Below, one piece after another: positions 55,239-64,000 of a stretch of DNA of 64,000 nucleotides. The stretch's first letter is position 1. Each line of letters starts with the position of its first letter. The notes beneath the pieces are model-generated. The model was not told where the DNA came from, made no database searches, and saw only the letters and a program-made list of their open reading frames with translations. The translations under genes were made by a program, and so were the position numbers. The stretch comes from Luidia sarsii (lineage: Eukaryota; Echinodermata; Asteroidea; Paxillosida; Luidiidae). The stretch covers positions 4,891,159-4,955,158 of the forward strand of contig OX465105.1 in assembly GCA_949987565.1 (NCBI GenBank). The letters are read 5' to 3'.

Positions 55239-55560
55239 GTGAGTCCAGGAGACAACATCATAGAATTGCTTAAGCATGGAAATATGCTAACCATAGAAAG
55301 TCTTCCTTTTGTAAACAGGATTACAAACCACGTTTTAGCATGATGTTAATTTCCTTTGACTTGTATTTCATAGTTCTTTACTTGGCATGAAACACACCTC
55401 AAAATGTAGTGGGCCTGACGTTTCGATCCTAGCAGGACCTTTCTCAAAGGCAGAGGTCCTGCTAGGATCGAAACGTCATGCCCACTAAATTTTGCATTTT
55501 GGTAATTTTAGTCAGTAAGCAGTTTGCAACATTTTTGTATATCACTTTAGCATGAAACAA
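55239..55560. repeat. Start of gene 2 intron 1: repeat shared with 28.95 kb plus fold-back F
   Basis: GTGAGTCCAGGAGACAACAT onward is nearly identical to 28969-29060, followed by a fold-back F copy (55409-55487) and the TTTTAGTCAGTAAGCAGTTT flank. Confidence 0.78.
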
Positions 55561-55589
55561 GAGTACAACTTGGGTTGCCAAGTTATGGG

Positions 55590-55660
55590 ACCAATTCCAT
55601 ATAGAGCCAAAATTTGCTAAAGGATGAAAATGATTATTGGAGGAAATCTGGTTGCCAGCA
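55590..55660. mobile_element. Degenerate start of MITE family E
   Basis: GGGACCAATTCCATATAGAG resembles the family E terminus at 37808. The other end is not found. Confidence 0.4.
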
Positions 55661-55912
55661 AAAAATTGTCTTGTATTTGAAGTTGAATTGCAGATGTAAT
55701 AAGCATCATGCGAAATGTGATTGACAATAATAATTAATAATCAATAATTAACTGGGCCTCTTGTGCTTTTAGAAAAAAAATCATTATAATTATTCAGCTC
55801 TATGCAATGTCATCTCCTTCAATTCGTTATCTGACATGGGAACGTAAAGCAAAAACTTTTGCAAACTGCTCACTGAGTAAAATGACCTGCAATACATGAA
55901 TCTCATAAATTA

Positions 55913-56000
55913 GAGGGCCTGACGTTTCGATCCTAGCAGGACCTATCTCAAAGGCAAAGTCTGAGAGAGGTCCTACTAGGATCGAAACGTCAGGCCCTCT
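55913..56000. mobile_element. Fold-back family F copy
   Basis: AGAGGGCCTGACGTTTCGAT and its complement with a short spacer. Here the outer arms read AGAGGGCC rather than GTGGGCC. Confidence 0.78.
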
Positions 56001-56004
56001 AACT

Positions 56005-56380
56005 TTTGAGATTCATCCATCAAAACATTGACAACATGAATATTATCCGAACTGCAAAACACATGGTTAAACAGATAGCGTATACATGACCCACATTTAT
56101 GACATCAAAGATTGGTAGGCTTACCAACATTTCACAATATTGGGGCTGTGAGAGTGTCCTTTTCGAGAACAAAGAACAAAATAGGGACTCCCACATCCCA
56201 CCGTCTCAGGTAGTGGGATGTGGCAACCAAGTACAAGTGATGATTTTTTTACCATCAAGAATAAGCAGAATAAAGAAGGTTTTTGTCAACATATAATAGG
56301 CCTACTATAGTCAAATGAACAAAGGAAAACTGACTTGGAAATGTTGAAACAAAATTTTAAAAAAAATGGCCAAGAAAACT
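56005..56380. other. Gene 2 intron 1 sequence without recognised feature
   Basis: AT-rich sequence. A short ATGTGGG-type inverted repeat lies near 56185-56225. Confidence 0.45.
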
Positions 56381-56384
56381 TTGA

Positions 56385-56530
56385 CTAGACCGGGTCTTGA
56401 TTTCGAGACCTCTGGATCAACGTACCAGTGCTCAGTCCATCTGAGCTATCCAGCCCTTATAGATGGTGGCCTTCTCTAATACTAGTCAACTAATCTTTAT
56501 CGGGTTTAGGGGCGCCAGTCAGAAGCAAAT
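56385..56530 (-). mobile_element. tRNA-derived SINE
   Basis: On minus the head reads GGGCTGGATAGCTCAGATGG (box A) and, about 35 bases on, GGTCTCGAAATCAAGACC (box B), like a tRNA gene. The body has atagatggtggccttctc and the tail ggggcgccagtcagaagc. This is the most complete copy of the SINE whose head is amplified at 1.6-2.9 kb. Confidence 0.75.
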
Positions 56531-57340
56531 ATAGCGGTATAATGTTACAAAAATGTCACAGTCTTTACTCCTAACAACCCAGTTCTAATGATGCCACATT
56601 ATGCAGTTACTGTTTTCACACAGCTCTGTACTAACCAGGCCGGGTAAGTAATTATCCGGATAGTTATCCGCACCCTGGTATAAAATCACTTTCACACTAC
56701 AAAATACCATGCATACAGCTTTTATTATTAATAAGTGGATGGAAACCTAGCTCCTACAACAAGGTACCAGTTACGAAAGGCATTGCGTCATTGCAGTCCA
56801 ATCAGCGTGCTAAGAAATGACATCATCCAGTTCTTAAACCTGGCAACAGCATTTCGGCTATCACCGTATACACAATACAGCTTTCTTTCTTTTGTTCAAA
56901 TTTGACGATCTCCACAACGAGCGGATCAAGTTCATGGTAACGGGAACGCGCAAGCGCAGAGGCCCCACGGCCACCAGTTGCCTTCGTTTCCCAGTGAAAT
57001 ACGACCGCTGTCAACAATGACTTCAGCTATAAAGCCACCCCCTGCTAACAGCCCTCCACCCACACACACACACACACACACACATACACCCCTACACGCG
57101 TATACTTGTGGTGTATTTCCTTTGTTCTCGTGTACTAAAAAAAACACTCACAGAAAAGCCTAATTCAAATCGCTCCCTTTCGTACCAGAATCACTTTCCT
57201 AGGCTGAAATTTCTAGCAAACGTCCCTTATATAAAACAGTTCTATTTGCGACACATAAACATACCTCGAAAATTCCTCCTTTTTGAGTTAATTCCAAATA
57301 ACCAGTTTCGTGAAAACCTTATGGGGTACCAAAAATGTAC
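56531..57340. other. Gene 2 intron 1 sequence with CA microsatellite
   Basis: No gene recognised. A CACACA run is at 57058-57085. Confidence 0.5.
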
Positions 57341-57342
57341 CC

Positions 57343-57430
57343 AATATAGGAAGGTTTGCGGTGACACCATGTATCAGGTCTCTTAAAGGAAGAGGTGTGG
57401 TTCTGAAAAGAACCTGAGTAACTCGACGTT
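57343..57430. mobile_element. MITE family G, one arm
   Basis: CAATATAGGAAGGTTTGCGG, ATGTATCAGGTCTCTTAAAG and ACTCGACGTTTCGACCAG in the same order as the complete fold-back at 58.14 kb. Confidence 0.7.
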
Positions 57431-58140
57431 TCGACCAGTACGCTCTGGCCATCATCATCTCACCCACCATGCAAAGCCTTGAGTCTTATTTAAAAATGTA
57501 CCCCACAATGAGCGGTCCCATTGTTATGAGTACCCACCCATTGTTCTGGTAACCCCGCAACCCACCTTAAGTAAGCCCACACACACACACACCGCCTTCT
57601 GACCGCGCTATCGATTGCATCAGTCTTCATAATAATACCGCCTTCTGAGTTTACCAATTCCTTTGCCCGCTGGCTTCCCGTTGGCCATCCGCGAACTGCC
57701 GAGAAGGAAATCGAGACAGCGGGCGAAACTGAACAAAAGAAGACGAAGTCGTGTTGACCAGTGTCACATGCATGAGAGTATATTGTATAGCATTGGAGTT
57801 ATCGAAACCCCAGCAAGTACGGTAGAGAGGAGGGAGCGTATAGAAAGGCTTGAGTGTGCTTTATGTTTCCTGGAATATACTAGGCCTATCTCAGCGAAAG
57901 AGAAAACAAAACGGCCTACTGTAGTATGTCATGATCCAGGAAGGAGTCCAACTTTTTCAATTTCCTGATTATAACCCCACCAGTGTGCCTATTAATCTGG
58001 GGGGCTTTAAAACAATGTAATAATTACCTTATTCTCCTTTTGCATTGTGTCTGGGTCAAATCGTACCCTATAGCTTGATAGATGAAGATATAACTTGAAG
58101 ATATTATAAATAAGACTTAAGGCTTTGCATGGTGGGTTAA
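57431..58140. other. Gene 2 intron 1 sequence without recognised feature
   Basis: A plus ORF at 57663-57968 with a basic stretch (RRKSRQRAKLNKRRR) is not recognised and lacks splice support. Confidence 0.45.
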
Positions 58141-58142
58141 TC

Positions 58143-58354
58143 AATATAGGAAGGTTTGCGGTGAATGGTAACTCGACGTTTCGACCAGTGTGCTCTGGCC
58201 GTCATCAGGAGAATCTTGTATCTTCTGATGACGGCCTGATGACGGCCAGAGCACACTGGTCGAAACGTCGAGTTACCACTCCGGATCTTTTCAAAACCAC
58301 ACCTCTTCCTTTAAGAGACTTTATACATGGTGTCACCGCAAATCTTCCTATATT
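58143..58354. mobile_element. MITE family G, complete fold-back
   Basis: AATATAGGAAGGTTTGCGGT at the left pairs with its complement at the right, and an inner palindrome ACTCGACGTTTCGACCAGTG ... CACTGGTCGAAACGTCGAGT surrounds GATGACGGCC. About 210 bp. Confidence 0.8.
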
Positions 58355-58359
58355 GAAGA

Positions 58360-59280
58360 TATTTGATATTTGAACTTGCCAATGGCATTGTATTATTACG
58401 TCGCTGAGAATGCAGTTCTCACCGGCGACGCAAAATCAAGATACAAGTAGCCTATAATCTACGATTGATCGCTGCTAAATCAGCCACGAGTTTTGGACTA
58501 GCTCGATGGGCCGTCTGTACGACGTCTGCACTAAATAGAAAGGAGTCATTGGGGCTTAACACAGAGCATACATGTATACGTGCCATGCATACCAGTATAG
58601 CAACAGACAACTTTGTTCTGATTTTAGTGATTTTTTTTTTTTAGTATTTACAATTAAGTCCACATGCACTATACAGTCCACGTTGTCCCTAACTTCTTAG
58701 GGTTTGCCTTGGAAACCACGAGCTATTGAATAAATTTTAGGCTATTTGTGACAGAAATAGACAATGTTTACTCGCCTCTGAATGTGGTCATTGGTGTGTT
58801 AACTGAGGCATAATATTTTGAAAAGCACTTCCCCTTTCTTTTGTATCCATTCGCATTCTCTCTCCACCCACTCTCTCATTCCCTCTCTTTCGAAACTGAC
58901 GCCCCTATAGCTATAACATCCCCAAAAGGAGAATGCTGGATTGTGCAAAACCATGTGGGTTGAGCTGCTCAAATGAAAATGTAAGAGTTCTTGTGTGTCA
59001 CACCGATTGTTATTTTTGCCGTAGTATACAAGTAAGCACGCGGACGGTGACATTTTCCCACAACGCTAGCCTATAGAACTCTCATTCAGATTGGTTTTCT
59101 GTTCTGTCTGTTGGGAGATGTGAAACAGAAAGACCCTTTCCGTGCATTCGGAGAGTAGAGTGGCTGGGTTAAGTGTGCTACCTCTTAGCACCATGGCCAT
59201 TGATCTTATAAAGGAACCGGCGTCCAAAATTGATCCCCCTTATTTGAATTTCGAGTATGGGCCAATTTGTGTTACATTAT
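58360..59280. other. Gene 2 intron 1 sequence without recognised feature
   Basis: AT-rich, unique-looking. Nothing supports a gene or known repeat. Confidence 0.5.
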
Positions 59281-59893
59281 CAGTTGATACAGTGATACAG
59301 TATCGGTTACTTGCTGGCAGTGAAACATTAGTTGGTTATTACATTATCAGTTGATACAGTATCGGTTACTTGCTGACAGTGATAAATTAGTTGGTTATTA
59401 CATTATCAGTATACTGTTGATACAGTATCGGTTACTTGCTGGCAGTGATACATTAGTTGGTTATTACATTATCAGTTGATACATTATCGGTTACTTGCTG
59501 ACAGTGATATATTAGTTGGTTATTACATTATCAGTTGATACAGTATCGGTTACTTGCTGGCAGTGATAAATTAGTTGGTTATTACATTATCAGTATACTG
59601 TTGATACAGTATCGGTTACTTGCTGACGGTGATAAATTAGTTGGTTATTACATTATCAGTATACTGTTGATACAGTATCGGTTACTTGCTGACAGTGATA
59701 AATTAGTTGGTTATTACATTATCAGTTGATACAGTATCGGTTACTTGCTGATACATTAGTTGGTTATTACATTATCAGTTGATACAGTATCGGTTACTTG
59801 CTGGTACATTAGTTGGTTATTACATTATCAGTTGATACAGTATCGGTTACTTGCTGACATTGATACATTAGTTGGTTATTACATTATCAGTTG
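59280..59893. repeat. About 59-bp tandem array, about 10 copies
   Basis: The unit contains TTGATACAGTATCGGTTACT and TTAGTTGGTTATTACATTAT. Some units carry an 8-bp TATACTG-type extension and two lack part of the middle. Confidence 0.88.
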
Positions 59894-60039
59894 TAACAGG
59901 AAGTGCCACACACCTTAGTGTGCTCCCCACCCAGTGCTTCTGCTCTCTTCACTCTTTGATCGTTCCCTCTTTCATCCTGTTTCTACTGCTTGACCTAAGG
60001 CCTTCCCTTTGACCCCAGGTCTATCTGTTAGTTTCCTCT

Positions 60040-60352
60040 TTTGCCTAATCGCTCCGTTCTGTTCCGCTCCGTTCTGTTCCACTCCGTTCCGTTCCGTTCC
60101 GCTCCGTTCTGTTCCGTTCCGTTCCACTCCGTTCTGTTCCACTCCGTTCCGTTCCGCTCCGTTCCGCTCCGTTCTGTTCCGCTCCGTTCCGTTCCGTTCC
60201 GCTCCGTTCCGCTCCGTTCCGCTCCGTTCTGTTCCGCTCCGTTCCGTTCCGCTCCGTTCCGTTCCGTTCAGTTCCGTTCCGCTCCGTTCCGTTCCGCTCC
60301 GTTCCGTTCCGCTCCGTTCCGTTCCGCTCCGTTCCGTTCCTCTCCGTTCTGT
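60040..60352. repeat. CCGTT/CCGCT pentanucleotide array
   Basis: About 60 units of GTTCC or GCTCC, located about 75 bases upstream of the gene 2 exon-2 acceptor and pyrimidine-rich in the gene 2 sense. Confidence 0.9.
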
Positions 60353-60427
60353 CCCGTTGCTTCTGTTGCCCGTGCCTGTTGCTTTATAGACCAATTGCTC
60401 CCTCGTCCCATTCTTTCCACAATACAG

Positions 60428-60539
60428 ATTGGGTTCGTGTTGGTCAGAGGTTTGAGTGCTTCCAGCGGAGATCAGCCCGAGCAGCAAATATACCTCCGTG
60501 TCCACTCGGCCACCATACTGGCCGACGACTACAAGCGAG
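60428..60539 (+). CDS. Gene 2 second coding exon: LPD_N domain continued
   Basis: Encodes IGFVLVRGLSASSGDQPEQQ, then IYLRVHSATILADDYKR. It begins in phase 0 after tttccacaatacag and ends in phase 1 at CGAG/GTGAATT. The alternating hydrophobic strand followed by L-R-V-x-S-A fits the N-terminal beta-barrel of large lipid transfer proteins. The 5.2-kb intron before it is filled with repeats. Continuation lies at or beyond the right part of the window. Confidence 0.78.
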
Positions 60540-60589
60540 GTGAATTAACAACCACTCAAAACCCATCCCCAACCAACCAGTGAGACAGA

Positions 60590-60982
60590 CAACCAGACAA
60601 CCAGGCAGATAACCAGACGAACAGACGGCCAACCAGACGGCCAACCAGACAAACAGGCAGACAACCAGACAGACTGAAACGACAACCAGACAAACAACCA
60701 GACAACCTGACAGACAACCAGACAACCAGGCAGATAACCAGACAAACAGACAGACAACCAGACAAACAACCAGACAACCTGACAGACAACCAGACAACCA
60801 GGCAGATAACCAGACAAACAGGCAGACAACCAGACAGACAAGACAACCAGACAACCCGTGACAGACAACCAGACAACCAGGCAGATAACCAGACAAACAG
60901 ACAGACAACCAGACAAACAACCAGACAACCTGACAGACAACCAGACAAACAGACAAACAGACAGACAAACAGACAGCCAAAT
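60590..60982. repeat. ACAACCAGACAAACAGACAG array
   Basis: Irregular 8-12-bp repeats of CAGACAACCAGACAAC just beyond the gene 2 exon-2 donor. Confidence 0.88.
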
Positions 60983-60984
60983 TA

Positions 60985-61780
60985 GACAGACAAGCAAATT
61001 AGAAAGACAAAAGTGACACAAATTTTGATAATTTCTTATTCCGGTTGGTTCTGTTTGAGTCCTGTTGATCTTGGATATAGGGCCTAAGTGTGGCGGGACA
61101 ACGCTGAATTTTTCTGCCCTTTTCGTCGACAGAATTCCGTCTAAAATGTCAAAGATCCCTAATCCTAAGACTGACAAAAAGATTCAGCACTGTGGCCCGT
61201 GACCAGCGACAGCCATAACAGTAACCATTGATCCAAACCCAGTTTCACACCTAGGGCTCCCCCCTTTTTTTGCCCTTTGATGACGGGAAGAGAACTTTGT
61301 AAAAAGCTTTTTTAGAATTTCTCAAGGAACAAAAACACCCTGCACTGAACCAATGGGAACACATGCGTTCGCCTTTCCTTCGTTTTTGTCATGGAGCTCT
61401 TTAAATAAAACTCTATAGGCCCTAATAATAATAATAATAAGGTTTTTTTTTATAATGCGCCTTATGAAAGAAACCACCTCAAAGCGCCTTACAAAAATTC
61501 AAAGTAAACGTAAAAAACTCTACCATGACAAATACAGAATCCGTTTAAAAAGACAGTGTGGAACTATAACAGCGCCTTATAAAAAAGCCTATACAGTTGT
61601 ATTTATGGCTTTTGGATTTAAATTACGTCACATATTGGGCACTTTTGACCAATGAGGACGGTATTGCGTACCACGCGTGGCATTCCCACGGATCTATATA
61701 ATTATATATAATTATATAGATCAGTGGGTATTCCCCCACGAAGTAACAATCGTCATGGAGCTAGCTAGGCCTAGGCTACA
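60985..61780. other. Gene 2 intron sequence with short repeats
   Basis: An ATA run at 61425-61441 precedes a stretch (tgcgcc ... ctcaaagcgccttacaaa) of a type often dispersed in marine invertebrate genomes. Near 61690-61730 lies a TATATAATTA palindrome. Confidence 0.5.
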
Positions 61781-61782
61781 GC

Positions 61783-62403
61783 TAGTCCGAGTAACTTGGA
61801 CCATACAAGTCACCCTTTTTTATCGAATTTTGAAAATTTGAGTGTCGGGTGACAGTAGAGTCCAGGCACGACGGGTAATTCTGCGCTTGAAGTGCATGGA
61901 CATTGAAAAAACAACCCTTCCGAAATCCCCAGGTTTCCCCCAAAACACCCGTGAAACCGTCCCAGGATTCAGTGAGAATTACAGATTCCAATACTTGCCA
62001 TTTTGTTTTACTCACGTTTGGGAAAAGGGAGAAATTTCCCCTCAGTTGACCGAGAACGGGTCGACCAGCCGAGTTGGGATGGCCATCTTGGATTTGAAAC
62101 TCCATGACGTCATGATGTAGGCAGGCAGGCCCGGGTGCGGAGTGGTCGGTGCGGAGCGGAAGTGTGTGCGCGCAGACCACTCCGCACCCGGACCTGCTTG
62201 CACGTCTTGACGTCATGGAGTTTCAAATCCAAGATGGCCACCCCAACTCGGCTTGTCGACCCGTTCTCGGTCAACTGAGGGGAAATTTCTCCCTTTTCCC
62301 AAAGGTGAGTAAAACAAAATGGCAAGTATTAGAATCTGTAATTCTCACTGAATCCTCAATGGGCGCATGGGACGGTTTCACGGGTCCAAGTTACTCGGAC
62401 TAG
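61783..62403. mobile_element. Long fold-back element, about 620 bp
   Basis: Termini AGTCCGAGTAACTTGGA and TCCAAGTTACTCGGACTA. The two arms match over most of their length (for example GAGAAATTTCCCCTCAGTTG and its complement), with a centre near 62130-62180 built on GTGCGGAGTGGTC. One arm has extra sequence. No ORF of its own. Confidence 0.85.
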
Positions 62404-62509
62404 GCTTCAGCTACAAACTGTAACGTTTAAATAGCTGGAGTTTTAATTTAAAGGGCTATACATTTTGTGCAAGCATAAAACTCGTCTGCTCTTTTCGTCT
62501 TTCCCTCAG

Positions 62510-62543
62510 TTCTCTTGAGTGAAGAGAGAGATTTTACCAAGTG
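62510..62543 (+). CDS. Possible gene 2 micro-exon
   Basis: A 34-base segment between cgtctttccctcag and GTAAGTTTT, both strong sites. In the phase left by the previous exon it reads VLLSEERDFTKW, is open, and ends in phase 2. It is too short to recognise and may be fortuitous. It lies between two interspersed repeats. Confidence 0.35.
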
Positions 62544-62724
62544 GTAAGTTTTTTCGTGCGCATTTTGCATTTATGCGTCAATTCTAAGTCAATCCTGGAT
62601 TAATTGTTGTCCCCTCACACAGTTCCAGTTCTATGCGTCACTCACTTATAAAGCAAAGAGATGAAAGATTTAGGTAATTAGGCATTTAGGTGGTGTATTG
62701 TGAATTGTTTCCCCACTTTTTTTT

Positions 62725-63180
62725 CACTATGAACATCTAAACCGATTTCACAGCGCAGTGAATTCACCATGAAAAAAGGGAAAAAAATCGATCCTGATAA
62801 GGACATTTTCGGGTCACTAAAGAGACTGTGAAAAAAACCCTGGAATATCTAGGGTGGCAAGCTCCAGCCTATAGTATACTAGGCCTTGAGGGATGACTAA
62901 TTCAATTACAAGTAGGGCCCCAGATGAGCTGCCATAGAGCTACTGTATGATGTCCTTGTAACTGTCACTCCCAGTTGTACTTCGAAACTGCCTCTACTCT
63001 AGCCATTTACAACCAGGAATGGGGCCTTGGAGACCACTGGTGAAAATGCAGCGAAAACTATTGGCTTTTAGAACTGTGCCCCAATGCCATGAAATAGGGG
63101 TGAAAACACTGTGAAATTTCTGTTCACTGCTAAATAAATGACATTTTCTGCCTGTTTTCACGGTTTAGATGTTCATAGTG
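62725..63180. mobile_element. MITE family A copy, left arm rearranged
   Basis: CACTATGAACATCTAAACC to gtttagatgttcatagtg. The left 60 bp is shortened compared with other copies. Confidence 0.83.
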
Positions 63181-63740
63181 TTAGTAATACGATATATGTT
63201 AAACGAAAATCTTGCCCAAATGGATTTGTTGCCTTTTTGCAGCAGAGCTCTTGCCCCTTCTCAGTTTCTTGCAACTGTAGGCTATCAATATCCCACCTGC
63301 ATTTCCTGTTATTGAGTGAGCCCTCCCCCCCCCCCCCACCCGTTCAGCTGGCTGTTGCATAGGCCAGCAAACAGTGCCCAGATCCCAGGTACCTCCAGGA
63401 TCTAAGCCAGGCCCCAGGGCCTGTTCAGGGGTCTAATAGGTATTGTTGTATACCAGGAACATGAAAGTGAAACATACCTGGTTTGTTTTTTTCTGAAAAG
63501 GGCAGCAGTGACATTATTGTACATGGGCATAGTTTATGTGCAATGGAATGTCAAAGGAGTGTTCAAGGGCAGGCAGTTTTATTTCTAGGTGAAAAACATG
63601 TCCAATCCTTCAGGGCAAGTCCCATTGGATGTGTGCAATGTGTTATTTGTGGAATTACTTCCCTCTACTGACCCAAAAATATGAGGGATATGTTTAGTTG
63701 GGTTTTTTTTTCAAACTCATTGTGTTCGGCTGATTGTCCA
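63181..63740. other. Gene 2 intron sequence without recognised feature
   Basis: Unique-looking, with a poly-C run near 63325 and no exon found in the required phase. Confidence 0.45.
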
Positions 63741-63744
63741 TATT

Positions 63745-64000
63745 TTCTGTGTCTGCCTGCATCTCTCTGCCTCTCTATCTTTCTATGACTTGTTGCCATT
63801 CTGTCACTCTCTGTGTCTCTTTCTCTCTCTCTGTCTCTGTTTCTCTGTCTATTCTTTCTGTCTATCTCTGTCTATCTCTGTCTATCTCTGTCTATCTCTG
63901 TCTAACTCTGTCTATCTCTGTCTATCTCTATCTCTGTCTCTGTTTCTCTGTCTATTCTCTCTGTCTATCCCTGTCTCTGTCTATCTCTGTCTATCTCTGT
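63745..64000. repeat. CTGTCTAT array running off the window
   Basis: TCTATCTCTGTC repeats become regular from about 63845 and continue to the right edge. Confidence 0.88.

Noticed and set aside
57663..57968. Basic plus ORF (RRKSRQRAKLNKRRR)
   Set aside because: Could be mobile-element derived, but there is no second supporting motif. Left unannotated.

Overview
The window is animal nuclear DNA, not bacterial. It contains two intron-rich protein genes arranged head to head and separated by dense repeats. GT/AG introns, extracellular EMI, EGF and fibronectin-III-like modules, a large-lipid-transfer-protein N-terminus, tRNA-derived SINEs and several MITE families all point to a marine invertebrate. 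An invertebrate deuterostome (echinoderm, hemichordate or cephalochordate) is my best guess. The species cannot be fixed from sequence alone.

Gene 1 lies on the minus strand and runs from about 48.05 kb off the left edge. I reconstructed 29 coding exons by hand from splice sites and codon phase. Together they give about 5.2 kb of coding sequence, roughly 1,748 residues without an internal stop. The order is signal peptide, EMI-like cysteine-rich module, EGF-like module, six-cysteine module, second EGF-like module, a linker, and then a long chain of fibronectin-III-like modules marked by variants of 'SDGVxxDTSPP'. No transmembrane segment or C-terminus is in the window. The protein looks secreted or cell-surface. 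I do not recognise a named orthologue.

Gene 2 lies on the plus strand and runs from about 55.06 kb off the right edge. It encodes a signal peptide and the start of an LPD_N-type lipid-transfer domain (MTP, vitellogenin and apolipoprotein B superfamily). A probable 5' UTR exon ends at 53.44 kb. A minus-strand splice donor at 53.25 kb could belong to the leader of gene 1, so the interval between them is a candidate bidirectional promoter.

Much of the rest is tandem arrays with units from 3 to about 106 bp, the longest being 4.4 kb of a 16-bp unit. Most of those inside gene 1 sit just upstream of a splice acceptor, and many are pyrimidine-rich in the sense strand. Interspersed repeats include a 3-bp-TSD MITE (nine copies), a TTAA-TSD piggyBac-like MITE (six copies), several fold-back elements, tRNA-derived SINEs, a LINE remnant and an internally deleted DNA transposon. 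The very long open frames in this window are products of the arrays, not genes.

No bacterial-type system, CRISPR array or operon is present. The most interesting material is repeat biology and its contact with splice sites: a minisatellite apparently grown inside a SINE, a TTAA element inside a tRNA-like sequence, a MITE abutting a splice donor, and a second copy of the gene 2 exon-1/intron boundary inside an intron of gene 1.
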